A DNA stretch of 64,000 bases. Source: Thioalkalivibrio sp. ALE14. GTDB lineage: Bacteria > Pseudomonadota > Gammaproteobacteria > Ectothiorhodospirales > Ectothiorhodospiraceae. The translations under genes were made by a program, and so were the position numbers. The stretch lies in NCBI RefSeq assembly GCF_000376845.1, contig NZ_AQXY01000023.1:61360-125359 (forward strand), written 5' to 3'. Shown piece by piece: positions 30,238 through 39,186 of the stretch. Position 1 is the stretch's first letter. Every line of letters begins with the position of its first letter. The notes under the pieces are model-generated. The model was not told the DNA's origin. It did not search any database and was given only the letters and a program-made list of their open reading frames with translations.

Positions 30238-32034
30238 ATGGACTGGATATTTCCGCTCATCCTGATCGGGGCCGGCCTGATCGTGGTCTCGGTACTCACG
30301 TCGGTGCTGTCGTTCCGGCTGGGTGCGCCACTACTGCTCGTGTTTCTGGGGATCGGCCTGCTCGCGGGCGAGGACGGTCTCGGGCTCGAGTTCGACGACC
30401 CTAACGTTGCGTTCCTGATCGGCAGCCTGGCGCTGGCCGTGATCCTGTTCGACTCGGGTTTTGGTACCCGGCTGCGCACGTTGCGCCGGGCGGCAGGCCC
30501 GGCCATCGTGCTGGCGACGGTTGGGGTTGCCCTGACCACATTGCTGCTGGCGGTGGCCGCCCACTGGTTGCTGGACCTGCCCTGGCCCTATGCGCTGCTG
30601 CTGGGGGCGCTGATCAGTTCTACCGATGCCGCGGCGGTGTTCTTCCTGCTGCGCGTGGGTGGCGTGAAGATCAACCGACGCGTGCGTTCGATCCTGGAAG
30701 TCGAGTCGGGTTCCAACGATCCGATGGCGATCTTCCTCACCGTGGTTTTCATCGAGTGGATCCTGTCCGGCACCACGGTGGGCGGTTTGGCCACGCTGTT
30801 CGCGACGGAATTTCTGCTGCAGATGGGATTGGGTCTGCTGATCGGAGTCGTGGGCGGTTATCTGCTGGTGGAACTGGTCAATCGCTTGCCGCTGGACGAA
30901 GGGCTCTATCCGATCGCCGTCGTGGCCGGGGCCGTCACCCTGTTCGCGGCTACTGGCTGGCTCGGGGGCAGTGGCTTTCTGGCGGCCTACGTGGCAGGGA
31001 TCGTGGCGGGCAACCGGACGCTTCGCGGGGCCGCCAGGCTGCACCGGCAGCAGGAGGGACTGACCTGGCTGGCGCAGATCAGCATGTTCCTGATCCTGGG
31101 CCTGCTGGCCACGCCCTCGGAGTTTCCGTCGCTGGCACTCCCGGCACTGGGGCTGGGGCTGGTGCTGATTCTGGTCGCGCGCCCCGTGGCGGTCTGGCTG
31201 TGTCTGCTCCCGTTTCGCCAGGACTGGCGCAGCACGGCATTTGTGTCCTGGGTGGGGTTGCGTGGGGCGGTGTCGATCCTCCTGGCGATCCTGCCGATGG
31301 TGGCCGGTGTCGAGGGCGGCGAGATGTTCTTCAATATCGTCTTCATGATGGTGCTGGTGTCGCTGCTGGTGCAGGGCTGGACCATTCGCCCGGTAGCCGA
31401 GCGGCTCGGGCTGGTGGTGCCACCGGAGGTGGGTCCGGTGGAGCGGGTGCAGCTGGAGTTGCCCGGCAGTCCACGGCACGAGTTGGCGGTATACCGCGTG
31501 ATCGAGGGTAGTCCGGTGCTGCGCGGGGCGCGCCTGCCACGCTGGGCTCGCCCGTCGCTGGTCGTGCGTGAGGGCCGTTCGGTCCGTTATCAGCAGGCGG
31601 GCCATCTGACGCCGGGAGACTATGTCTACATCTTTGTGGTGCCCGAGTACGTGCCCTTGCTGGACCGATTGTTTGCCAGCCCGCGCATCCCGGGCCACGA
31701 CGACTCGGAGTTCTTTGGCGAGCTTCCGTTACACCCAGAAAAGCGCCTGGCGGATCTGTGCGAGATGTATGGAGTGTCATGCGAGGTGGCGGATGCGCAG
31801 CTAACGATTGGCGAATATCTGGCGCGGGAGATGCCGGGTGAGCCGATTGTGGGTGACCGGGTGAGCTTCGGCACCGCGGACCTGATCGTGCGCGAGGTGG
31901 ATGACGTCGGGCGGGTGACGCAGGCCGGTCTGGCGTTCATGCGTCACGGGGCTGGAGGCGATGGGCTGACCCTGCCTTGGTACGGCTGGTGGCGGGCCCT
32001 GCGCGGGCGTCGCGCCCAAAAACGAAACCGTTAG
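30238..32034 (+). CDS. CPA1-type K+(Na+)/H+ antiporter (CvrA/NhaP2-like)
   Basis: A 598-residue antiporter. Residues 1-390 hold about 12 helices with ALISSTDAAAVFFLL and EVESGSNDPMAIFL, the ion-binding core motifs of CPA1 exchangers. A TrkA-C (RCK_C) domain at about 400-490 (GSPVLRGARLPRWARP) and a CorC/HlyC-associated domain at the C-terminus match the CvrA/NhaP2 architecture, which expels K+ in exchange for protons. Its stop overlaps by 4 bases the stop of the convergent PII-like gene. Selectivity cannot be decided from sequence alone. Confidence 0.9.
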   Translation: MDWIFPLILIGAGLIVVSVLTSVLSFRLGAPLLLVFLGIGLLAGEDGLGLEFDDPNVAFLIGSLALAVILFDSGFGTRLRTLRRAAGPAIVLATVGVALTTLLLAVAAHWLLDLPWPYALLLGALISSTDAAAVFFLLRVGGVKINRRVRSILEVESGSNDPMAIFLTVVFIEWILSGTTVGGLATLFATEFLLQMGLGLLIGVVGGYLLVELVNRLPLDEGLYPIAVVAGAVTLFAATGWLGGSGFLAAYVAGIVAGNRTLRGAARLHRQQEGLTWLAQISMFLILGLLATPSEFPSLALPALGLGLVLILVARPVAVWLCLLPFRQDWRSTAFVSWVGLRGAVSILLAILPMVAGVEGGEMFFNIVFMMVLVSLLVQGWTIRPVAERLGLVVPPEVGPVERVQLELPGSPRHELAVYRVIEGSPVLRGARLPRWARPSLVVREGRSVRYQQAGHLTPGDYVYIFVVPEYVPLLDRLFASPRIPGHDDSEFFGELPLHPEKRLADLCEMYGVSCEVADAQLTIGEYLAREMPGEPIVGDRVSFGTADLIVREVDDVGRVTQAGLAFMRHGAGGDGLTLPWYGWWRALRGRRAQKRNR

Positions 32035-32393
32035 CCCGGTTGCTTCGGATCGCCCTGGTCCAGGGTCTTGCGCAGGTGTTCGATCTGCTCGGGTTTGATC
32101 CCGGCGATGTCCTTGATTGGCAGGGTAAAGGCAAAGCCGTTTCCCACCTCGCCCAACTTGAGTTCTTTGTCCAGCCGTTGCAGCAGCCGCGCGGCCAGGC
32201 TGGTTTCCAGGACCATCAGCAGTACGTTGCGCGCCGCGGAGTCCTTCAGGTCCATGATGGGTGATCGGCGCAGCTGGGCAATGCCCTGGCCTTCCAGCAG
32301 GGTCAGCCCGGCCGCGCCCTCGCGGCGGGCGGTTTCTATGGCGCGGTCGGCCTGGTTGCGTGGCACCACTGCGGCAAGCAGTACGAATTGCAT
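32031..32393 (-). CDS. PII-like protein (paralogue 1)
   Basis: A 120-residue protein with the PII ferredoxin-like pattern: MQFVLLAAVVPRNQADRAIE as strand-helix, GAAGLTLLEGQGI where PII proteins have GATGxTxxxGxG, then VLLMVLE and GNGFAFTLPIKDIAGI in the place of the GDGKIFVxPV end. The T-loop appears short, so uridylylation as in GlnB is not indicated. It follows a second paralogue by 14 nt on the same strand and is convergent with the antiporter gene. A regulatory role on a nearby transporter is inference. Confidence 0.6.
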   Translation of the reverse strand: MQFVLLAAVVPRNQADRAIETARREGAAGLTLLEGQGIAQLRRSPIMDLKDSAARNVLLMVLETSLAARLLQRLDKELKLGEVGNGFAFTLPIKDIAGIKPEQIEHLRKTLDQGDPKQPG

Positions 32394-32407
32394 GGGCTTC
32401 CTCGCGT

Positions 32408-32734
32408 TCAGGGTTGTGCGGCGCGGCCGGCAAACTGCATGCCGGTCAGGGCCTGCGCGTTCAGGGTGAAGGCCAGGCCGTTGTATGGCTGCAGCAGGTC
32501 CAGTTCCAGATTCAGGCGGTGGGCGATGCGCTCGGCGCGTTCCTCGTCCAGTTCCCAGATGCAGACGGATTCCCGGCCCTGGTAGGTCACGCCGAGAAAG
32601 GTCATGTGATCGGGGAAGCCGAGGCCCGAGCCGTGCATCACCGTCCCGTCCGCGCCACCTTCCTCGGCGGCGATGGCCAGGGCCTGCTCCTCGCGATCCT
32701 GGTCGATGATGGCCACCAGAAACGTTTCCGCCAT
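32408..32734 (-). CDS. PII-like protein (paralogue 2)
   Basis: A 108-residue companion of the downstream PII-like gene. MAETFLVAIIDQDREEQALA, the DGTVMHGSGLGF turn, ESVCIWELDEERAERIAHRL and the end NGLAFTLNAQALTGM parallel the other paralogue and the PII fold. Start is ATG at 32734; upstream in-frame sequence was rejected because it runs into the gap divergent to the methyltransferase gene. Two different PII-like chains side by side suggest a heteromeric complex, which is inference. Confidence 0.55.
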   Translation of the reverse strand: MAETFLVAIIDQDREEQALAIAAEEGGADGTVMHGSGLGFPDHMTFLGVTYQGRESVCIWELDEERAERIAHRLNLELDLLQPYNGLAFTLNAQALTGMQFAGRAAQP

Positions 32735-32921
32735 GCCGTTCTCCCGATCGGATGTCTTGCAGCGGGGAATTCCGCGCCCCGCCGGGTTTCGATGCCTGCA
32801 GTATGGCAATCTTCCTCGGGAAGCGCACGGGCGGTGCCGGATGCAGAAACTCGAGCCCCGATCCCCGTGTCCGGGGGATTCCGGCGTGCCACGTCGCCTG
32901 GATCGCGCGAAAGGAGGCTAT

Positions 32922-34169
32922 GTGTACAACCCGTTTGCCGGACCGGCGTCGATCGATGCGCCCGCCGGGGAATCGTCGGAGGCCCTGGATGTCGGGTTTA
33001 CGCTCGACTGGGTGAGTGCCGAGGGCCGTCACCGGGAGTGCCTGTTCCTGCCGTGGCTGGAGCCGGAACGGGACCGCTGGCCGGGCGATCTCGGTGCCGC
33101 CCTGCGCGGGCTGGGTGTGGGGCAGGGGCATGAGGCCTCCCGCGAGACCGCCGAGGCCCTGGTCCCGCATGAGGAGGCGGCCGGCGTGCTCGAGCTCCCG
33201 GCGTCAGCGTTTAATCGCGGCCTGCGCCGGCACCGCCGGGTGGAGCCCCTTGCGGGACGTTTCTACCCACGTGCGTTCATTGCCGGCCAAGCGGGGATCG
33301 AGGCCGGGGCTCGCGAACTGTTCCGGGTCGGGTCGCTGGAGGATGACCGCCTGGTGGCCGACCTGAACCATCCACTGGCCGGGCACGAGCTGCGGCTGCA
33401 GGCGCGGGTCATGGCGTGCCACGACCACGGGCGGGATGACGACCGCTCGGTGGATGTCGCCCGGCTGCTGACGGCCCGCGGGCCAGGGATGCAGGCGCGC
33501 TGGCGCGGCCGGCCGACCGACTTCTGGACCGACGGGGCGCTGGAGCGCGAGGACCCGGAGCGCGATGCGGCGTTCTATGCCGAACCGCGCCGGGTGCACC
33601 ACCTGGACGCGACCGCGCGCGCCGAGATCGCCGCGCTGTATGCCGCCTGCATCCCGGCGGGCGCACGGGTGCTGGATCTGATGAGTAGCTGGGCGTCGCA
33701 CCTGGACGGGTTGGAGACGCCGGAAGCGGTGCTCGGGCTGGGCATGAACGCGCAGGAGCTGGCGGACAATCCGCGCCTGGCATCCGCGCTGGTGCAGGAC
33801 CTGAACGATCGCCCCGGGTTGCCGTATGCGCCCGCAAGCTTCGACGCGGTGGTCTGTACCGCTTCGGTCGAGTATCTGACGCAGCCCGAGGCGGTGTTCC
33901 GCGCGGTACGCGAGGTGCTGCGCCCGGGTGGGGTGTTAGTGGTGACGTTCTCCGATCGCTGCTTCCCGACCAAGGCGATTGCGGTCTGGGAGCGCCTGTA
34001 CGACTTCGAGCGCATGGGGCTGGTGCTCGACCTGTTCCTGCGTGCCGGTTTTGCGGATCTCGCGACCTTTTCCCTGCGCGGTCTGCCGCGGCCGGCGGAT
34101 GATCCCTATGCCGGGCGGCTGGATCATGCGGACCCGGTGTTCGCCGTATGGGGGTATCGGCGGGACTGA
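32922..34169 (+). CDS. SlyD-like FKBP / SAM-dependent methyltransferase fusion
   Basis: A 415-residue protein. Residues about 20-170 resemble a SlyD-type prolyl isomerase: GQAGIEAG...LFRVGSL and LVADLNHPLAGHELRLQARV match the insert-in-flap and NHPLAG end of the family. From about residue 240 a class I methyltransferase follows: GARVLDLMSSWASHL as the SAM site (without the usual GxGxG), FDAVVCTASVEYL, and EVLRPGGVLVVTFSDRCFPT. The GTG at 32922 follows AAAGGAGG closely; an ATG at 32841 would overlap the promoter of the divergent PII-like genes. Substrate unknown. Confidence 0.7.
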   Translation: MYNPFAGPASIDAPAGESSEALDVGFTLDWVSAEGRHRECLFLPWLEPERDRWPGDLGAALRGLGVGQGHEASRETAEALVPHEEAAGVLELPASAFNRGLRRHRRVEPLAGRFYPRAFIAGQAGIEAGARELFRVGSLEDDRLVADLNHPLAGHELRLQARVMACHDHGRDDDRSVDVARLLTARGPGMQARWRGRPTDFWTDGALEREDPERDAAFYAEPRRVHHLDATARAEIAALYAACIPAGARVLDLMSSWASHLDGLETPEAVLGLGMNAQELADNPRLASALVQDLNDRPGLPYAPASFDAVVCTASVEYLTQPEAVFRAVREVLRPGGVLVVTFSDRCFPTKAIAVWERLYDFERMGLVLDLFLRAGFADLATFSLRGLPRPADDPYAGRLDHADPVFAVWGYRRD

Positions 34170-34198
34170 GGGGGCTGTTTCTCTGGCGGCTCGGGCGG

Positions 34199-34225
34199 GG
34201 GCTTCGCGGGCAAGCCCGCTCCCAC
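34199..34225. repeat. REP-like element
   Basis: GGGCTTCGCGGGCAAGCCCG followed by CTCCCAC is, in reverse complement, GTGGGAGCGGGCTTGCCCGC then GAAGC, the same family as the palindrome at 6554. A further CGGGCTTGCC at 34231-34240 pairs with the GGCAAGCCCG inside it. It occupies the 216-nt gap between the methyltransferase and ftsK genes; nothing else is recognisable there. Confidence 0.7.
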
Positions 34226-34385
34226 GATGTCCGGGCTTGCCGGGCGGAAGCAGCCTGGCGGGAGATGGCCGCACCGGACCTGGTTCTCGGGCTGGGCCGG
34301 CCTGGCCCCACGAAGAATGCGTTAACCGGTAAACTGCGGCGTGATTCGAGATGCCCGCGCCGCGGGCCGGACCAGTGGGGAGCGC

Positions 34386-36728
34386 ATGGCCGCAAGCAAG
34401 GCCAAATCCGGAGGCAAGGGCACCAAGGGCGGCAAGGCCGCCGAGCCGGTGGGTCCGCCGAGCCTGAGTGGGCAGCTACTGCGTGGCCTGCGCGAGGGTG
34501 CGCTGCTGATCTTCGGCATGCTGGCGCTTTACTTGCTGGTGGCGCTGGCGAGCTATCACCCGGGGGATGCGGCCTGGTCGACCACCGGGGATGGCGAGAG
34601 CCTGCGTAACCTGGGCGGCACCACCGGGGCCTGGTTTGCGGATATCGCCTTCCATCTGCTCGGCTACCTGGCCTACCTGATCCCGCTGGCGGTCGCCGGC
34701 ATTGGCTGGTGGCTGTTCCGGCATCGCCGCGAGGCGCAGATTGCCAGCCCCATGGAGCTCACCGTGCGCGGTCTGGCGCTGATCGTGGCGCTGATCGCCG
34801 GCTCGGCGCTGGCTGCGCTCCACCTGATGCCCGGCGGGATGCCGGTGCATGCCGGCGGCATCCTCGGCGATCTGTTTGGCGGCTGGGCGGTCGCCGGACT
34901 CAGCCTGGTGGGCGGTACGCTGGTCCTGCTGGCCCTGTTCCTCGCGGGGGTGACGCTGTTCACCGGGCTGTCCTGGTTCCTGCTGATGGACCGGCTCGGC
35001 CAGCTGGCCGTGCGCGCCTGGGAACGCGCCCGTGCGGCGATCGATTCGGCGCGCGACCGGCGCATTGGTGCCCGTGAGCGGGCCGAGCGCGAGACCCGCG
35101 TGGAAAAGGAACGCAAGCGCACCGAGAAGCGGCCGCCCTCGCGGGTAGAGCCGCGCATCGAGACGCCGCCGCCCAGCCCGCGCGTGCAGAAGGAGAAGCA
35201 GGTCCCGCTGTTCACCGAGGGCAGCGGGGCCGATCCGCACCCGCCGCTGTCGTTGCTCGACGAGCCGCCGCCGCCGCCCGAAGGTTTCTCGGAGGAGTCC
35301 CTGCAGGCGCTGTCGCGGCTGGTGGAACTCAAGCTCAAGGATTTCGGCGTGGAGGTCGAAGTGGTCGCGGTGCAGCCGGGCCCGGTGATCACCCGCTTCG
35401 AGTTGCAGCCCGCCGCCGGGGTGAAGGCCTCGCGCATCTCCGGGCTCTCCACGGACCTGGCGCGTTCGCTGTCGGTGATGGCGGTGCGCATCGTCGAGGT
35501 GATCCCGGGCAAGTCCACGGTGGGCCTGGAGATCCCGAACGAGAATCGCGAGATCGTGGCGCTCTCCGAGATCCTGCGCTCCGACCTGTTCGATTCGAAC
35601 AAGTCGCCGCTGACCATGGCGCTGGGCAAGGATATCGGCGGTGCCCCGGTGATGGCGGATCTGGCGAAGATGCCGCACCTGCTGGTGGCCGGGACGACTG
35701 GTTCCGGCAAATCGGTGGGCGTGAACGCCATGCTGCTGTCGCTGCTGTACAAGGCGACTCCGGACGAGGTACGGCTGATCCTGATCGACCCGAAGATGCT
35801 GGAGCTGTCCGTGTACGAGGGCATCCCGCATCTGCTGTGCGAGGTCGTGACCGACATGAAGGACGCCTCCAACGCCCTGCGTTGGGCGGTGGCGGAGATG
35901 GAACGCCGCTACAAGCTGATGTCGGCAATGGGCGTGCGCAACATCGGCGGCTACAACAAGAAGGTGCGTGATGCCCAGGCCGCCGGCGAGCCCCTGAAGG
36001 ATCCGCTGTTCAAGCCCGAGGAAGCGATTACCGAGACCGAGGCGCCGGAGCTGGAGCCGCTGCCGTTTATCGTGATCGTGGTCGACGAGTTTGCCGACAT
36101 GATCATGGTGGTCGGCAAGAAGGTCGAGGAGCTGATCGCGCGCCTGGCACAGAAGGCCCGTGCCGCCGGCATCCACCTGATCCTGGCCACCCAGCGCCCG
36201 TCGGTGGACGTGATCACCGGCCTGATCAAGGCGAACATCCCGACCCGCATCGCCTTCCAGGTTTCCTCGCGCGTGGACTCGCGCACCATCCTCGACCAGA
36301 TGGGCGCGGAACACCTGCTGGGCCACGGCGACATGCTCTACCTCCCGCCCGGCAAGGCCATGCCCGAGCGCGTGCACGGGGCCTTCGTTGGCGACAACGA
36401 GGTGCACCAGGTGGTCGAGTACCTGAAATCCACCGGCGAGCCGGACTACAACGAGGCCATCCTCGACGAGCCGGAGGCGGGTGCGGCCAGCATCCCCGGG
36501 CTGGAATCGCCGGACGGGGGCGAGAGCGAGTCGGACCCACTGTACGACCAGGCGGTCCAGGTGGTCATCGAGTCGCGCAAGGCCTCGATCTCGTTCGTCC
36601 AGCGGCGGCTGAAGATCGGCTACAACCGCGCCGCGCGCATGGTCGAGGACATGGAAGCCGCCGGTCTGGTCAGCCCGGTGCAGTCGAACGGGAATCGCGA
36701 GGTCCTGGTCCCCGGCCCGAACGACTGA
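34386..36728 (+). CDS. ftsK: DNA translocase FtsK
   Basis: Pumps chromosome DNA through the closing septum and activates XerCD recombination. The 780 residues comprise four N-terminal membrane helices (about 35-200), a charged linker rich in Arg, Glu and Pro (about 215-305, shorter than in E. coli), an alpha/beta motor with Walker [15 protein letters not shown] near 436, VVDEFADM, and [20 protein letters not shown], and a C-terminal gamma winged-helix domain ([19 protein letters not shown]) that reads KOPS. The ATG at 34386 is used; an upstream start would add an unconserved stretch. lolA follows. Confidence 0.96.
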   Translation: MAASKAKSGGKGTKGGKAAEPVGPPSLSGQLLRGLREGALLIFGMLALYLLVALASYHPGDAAWSTTGDGESLRNLGGTTGAWFADIAFHLLGYLAYLIPLAVAGIGWWLFRHRREAQIASPMELTVRGLALIVALIAGSALAALHLMPGGMPVHAGGILGDLFGGWAVAGLSLVGGTLVLLALFLAGVTLFTGLSWFLLMDRLGQLAVRAWERARAAIDSARDRRIGARERAERETRVEKERKRTEKRPPSRVEPRIETPPPSPRVQKEKQVPLFTEGSGADPHPPLSLLDEPPPPPEGFSEESLQALSRLVELKLKDFGVEVEVVAVQPGPVITRFELQPAAGVKASRISGLSTDLARSLSVMAVRIVEVIPGKSTVGLEIPNENREIVALSEILRSDLFDSNKSPLTMALGKDIGGAPVMADLAKMPHLLVAGTTGSGKSVGVNAMLLSLLYKATPDEVRLILIDPKMLELSVYEGIPHLLCEVVTDMKDASNALRWAVAEMERRYKLMSAMGVRNIGGYNKKVRDAQAAGEPLKDPLFKPEEAITETEAPELEPLPFIVIVVDEFADMIMVVGKKVEELIARLAQKARAAGIHLILATQRPSVDVITGLIKANIPTRIAFQVSSRVDSRTILDQMGAEHLLGHGDMLYLPPGKAMPERVHGAFVGDNEVHQVVEYLKSTGEPDYNEAILDEPEAGAASIPGLESPDGGESESDPLYDQAVQVVIESRKASISFVQRRLKIGYNRAARMVEDMEAAGLVSPVQSNGNREVLVPGPND

Positions 36729-36879
36729 GCGCCCCGAACCCGGGCGATCCGAACCCTGGGGCATGGGCGAGGTCCATGTCCCTGATCGCGTGACGCGGTT
36801 CGTCCTCCCCGTACACCACATTCACGCCCGGTTAAGCGACCGGGCGCAGGATGATTGCAACAACCCAACTGGAGTTCGC

Positions 36880-37533
36880 ATGAAGCCTCGCTCTCCTTCG
36901 CGCCTGTTCCTGGCCCTCGTGGCCGCGGCTTTCCTGGTCGCCGGCCCGCCAACGGCCGCTGAACCCGCCGCGGATGCCCGCGTCGCGCTGGATCGCTTTG
37001 TGGACGGCCTGGAGACCTTCTCCGCCGTGTTCACCCAGACCGTGCGCGACGACACCGGCTACGTGTTGCAGGAGTCCGACGGGCGCATGCAACTGGGCAT
37101 GCCCAACCGCCTGCACTGGGAGGTGACCGAGCCGTTCCCGCAGACCATCGTTTCCGATGGGCAGGACCTCTGGATGTACGACCCGGATCTGTCGCAGGCC
37201 ACGGTGCGTCCGTTGGGGGACGCCTTCGATGCGACCCCGATCGCCGCGATCACCCAGCCGGAGCGCCTGGACGAGCACTTCCGCATGTCGCTGCGCCCGG
37301 TACCGGAGGGCGACGCCCTGCGCCTGGTGCTGGTGCCACGCAACGAGCAGGCCGACTTCACCAGCCTGGACCTCGACCTGACCGCGGACGGCGACCTGAC
37401 CCGCATGGCCTTCCGCGACATCTTCGGCCAGGAGACCGTGATCCGCTTCCACGAGACCGAGCGCAACGCCGACCTCGACCCGGGCGTGTTCACCTTCGAC
37501 CCACCGTCCGGCACCGACATCTACCGCCCCTGA
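36880..37533 (+). CDS. lolA: Outer-membrane lipoprotein carrier LolA
   Basis: Periplasmic chaperone that takes lipoproteins from LolCDE to LolB. The 217 residues start with a signal peptide (MKPRSPSRLFLALVAAAFLV, cleavage near AAEPA), followed by FTQTVRDDTGYVLQESDGRM, NRLHWEVTEPFPQTIVSDG, LWMYDPDLSQATVRPL and a C-terminal half with MAFRDIFGQETVIRF and TFDPPSGTDI. GGAG at 36871 precedes the ATG. The ftsK-lolA-rarA order is a well-known gammaproteobacterial cluster. Confidence 0.94.
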   Translation: MKPRSPSRLFLALVAAAFLVAGPPTAAEPAADARVALDRFVDGLETFSAVFTQTVRDDTGYVLQESDGRMQLGMPNRLHWEVTEPFPQTIVSDGQDLWMYDPDLSQATVRPLGDAFDATPIAAITQPERLDEHFRMSLRPVPEGDALRLVLVPRNEQADFTSLDLDLTADGDLTRMAFRDIFGQETVIRFHETERNADLDPGVFTFDPPSGTDIYRP

Positions 37534-37580
37534 ACGTGTCCCGGCCGCGCTGCGCTTCTTGCACAGGTATGAACGAGGTC

Positions 37581-37734
37581 AAGGGCGATTCACAGGAAGA
37601 TGGGAAGGTTCGAAGATTGATGAGGCCGTGGCGCGGTGCCGTGGCCCATGAACGGGGAACCACGTAAATGCTCTGCTACCGCGTTTCACCCCAGGAACCC
37701 TTCTCACCTTCCTGTCTTCCTGTGAATCGCCCTT
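37581..37734. repeat. Small element with 29-bp near-perfect terminal inverted repeats
   Basis: Bases 37581-37609 (starting AAGGGCGATTCACAGGAAGA) and 37706-37734 are inverted copies with two mismatches, separated by 96 nt. It fills most of the 264-nt gap between lolA and rarA and carries no gene. The size and ends resemble a miniature inverted-repeat element or REP-type unit. Confidence 0.7.
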
Positions 37735-37797
37735 GCCCTTATTCGGGGGCTTCGTGGTGACTAAGGGGTCTTTCCCCCGAGGCGTTACAATCGCGCC

Positions 37798-39180
37798 ATG
37801 AGCGATTCCCCCGAAGGTGATCTGTTCGGCCCGGATCCGGACATGGCATCGCCCGAATCCGATCCCGAACCGGCCCCGGCAGCCCCGGATCCGACCGCGC
37901 CACTGGCCGAGCGCATGCGTCCGGCGCGGCTGGACGAGATGGTCGGCCAGGACCACCTGGTCGGCCCGGATGCCGCCCTGCGCCAGGCGATCGAGCAGGG
38001 CCAGACGCCGTCGATGATCCTGTGGGGCCCGCCCGGCTGCGGCAAGACCACGCTGGCGCGACTGGTGGCCGCGGCCGGCGCCCAGCGACTCGTCACGCTG
38101 TCCGCCGTGCTGGCCGGGGTGAAGGACGTGCGCGCCGTTGTGGAGTCCGCGAAGGCGCGCCGGCGTAACGGCGTCGGCACGCTGCTGTTCATCGACGAGA
38201 TCCACCGCTTCAACAAGGGCCAGCAGGATGCGCTGCTGCCGCATATCGAGGACGGCACGCTGACCTTCGTCGGCGCGACCACCGAGAACCCTTCGTTTGC
38301 CCTGAACAGCGCACTGCTGTCGCGGGCGCGGGTCTATCGCATGGAGGCGGTGGGGGCGGATGCGGTCGAGTCCCTGATCGAGCGCGCCCTGGAGGATCCG
38401 GAGCGAGGCCTGGGCGGGCGCGGCCTGACCCTGGAACCGGAGGAGCGCCAGCGCCTGGCGCGGGCCGCGGACGGGGATGCCCGGCGCGCACTGAACTGGC
38501 TGGAGACCGCCTCCGATCTCGCCCGCGACGGGGCCATTACCGGTGATGCCCTGCGCGCGGTCATGGGCGCGCAGTCCCTGGCCTTCGACCGCCAGGGCGA
38601 TGCCTTCTACGACCAGATCTCCGCCCTGCACAAATCGGTTCGCGGCTCGGATCCGAATGCCGCCGTGTACTGGTTGACCCGCATGCTGGATGCCGGATGC
38701 GACCCGGACTACCTGGGCCGGCGCCTGCTGCGTATGGCTTACGAGGACATCGGCCTTGCCGCGGTCGGGCTGGGCGCGCGGGTACTGGCCGCCTGGCAGA
38801 CCATGGAGCGTTTGGGGCGGCCGGAGGGCGACCTGGCGCTGGTGCAGGCGGTGATCGAACTGGCCGCCGCACCCAAGAGCAACAGCGCCTATGCGGCCCT
38901 GAACGAGGCACGTTCGGCGATCGGTGATAGCGGCAGCGCGGGTGTGCCGCTGCACCTGCGAAACGCGCCGACCGAGTTGATGCGCGAGGAGGGCTTCGGT
39001 GCCGGGTATCGCTACGATCACGACGAACCGGATGGTTTCGCGCGCGGTCAGGTGTACCTGCCGGAAGGCCTCGAGGACGCGCGCTTCTACCGCCCGCGCC
39101 GGGATGGCACCGAGCGGGCGCTGGCGGAGCGCCTGGACCGTCTTCGCGGCGATGGCGAAGGGTCCGGAGAGGAGGGCTGA
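37798..39180 (+). CDS. rarA: Replication-associated recombination ATPase RarA (MgsA)
   Basis: Clamp-loader-like AAA+ ATPase acting at stalled forks. The 460 residues contain LAERMRPARLDEMVGQDHLVG, Walker A WGPPGCGKTTLARL near residue 80, Walker B LLFIDEIHRFNKGQQDALLP, the sensor GATTENPSFALNSALLSRARV, and the C-terminal tetramerisation part with LHKSVRGSDPNAAVYWL, RRLLRMAYEDIGLA and AAPKSNSAY. The first 40 residues are acidic, Pro-rich and not conserved. It lies downstream of lolA as in related genomes. Confidence 0.95.
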   Translation: MSDSPEGDLFGPDPDMASPESDPEPAPAAPDPTAPLAERMRPARLDEMVGQDHLVGPDAALRQAIEQGQTPSMILWGPPGCGKTTLARLVAAAGAQRLVTLSAVLAGVKDVRAVVESAKARRRNGVGTLLFIDEIHRFNKGQQDALLPHIEDGTLTFVGATTENPSFALNSALLSRARVYRMEAVGADAVESLIERALEDPERGLGGRGLTLEPEERQRLARAADGDARRALNWLETASDLARDGAITGDALRAVMGAQSLAFDRQGDAFYDQISALHKSVRGSDPNAAVYWLTRMLDAGCDPDYLGRRLLRMAYEDIGLAAVGLGARVLAAWQTMERLGRPEGDLALVQAVIELAAAPKSNSAYAALNEARSAIGDSGSAGVPLHLRNAPTELMREEGFGAGYRYDHDEPDGFARGQVYLPEGLEDARFYRPRRDGTERALAERLDRLRGDGEGSGEEG

Positions 39181-39186
39181 CGGGGC

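Noticed and set aside
36825..36846. An 8-bp hairpin (CGCCCGGT / ACCGGGCG) between ftsK and lolA
   Set aside because: It lacks a T-run and stands 33 nt before lolA; neither terminator nor regulatory role can be supported.
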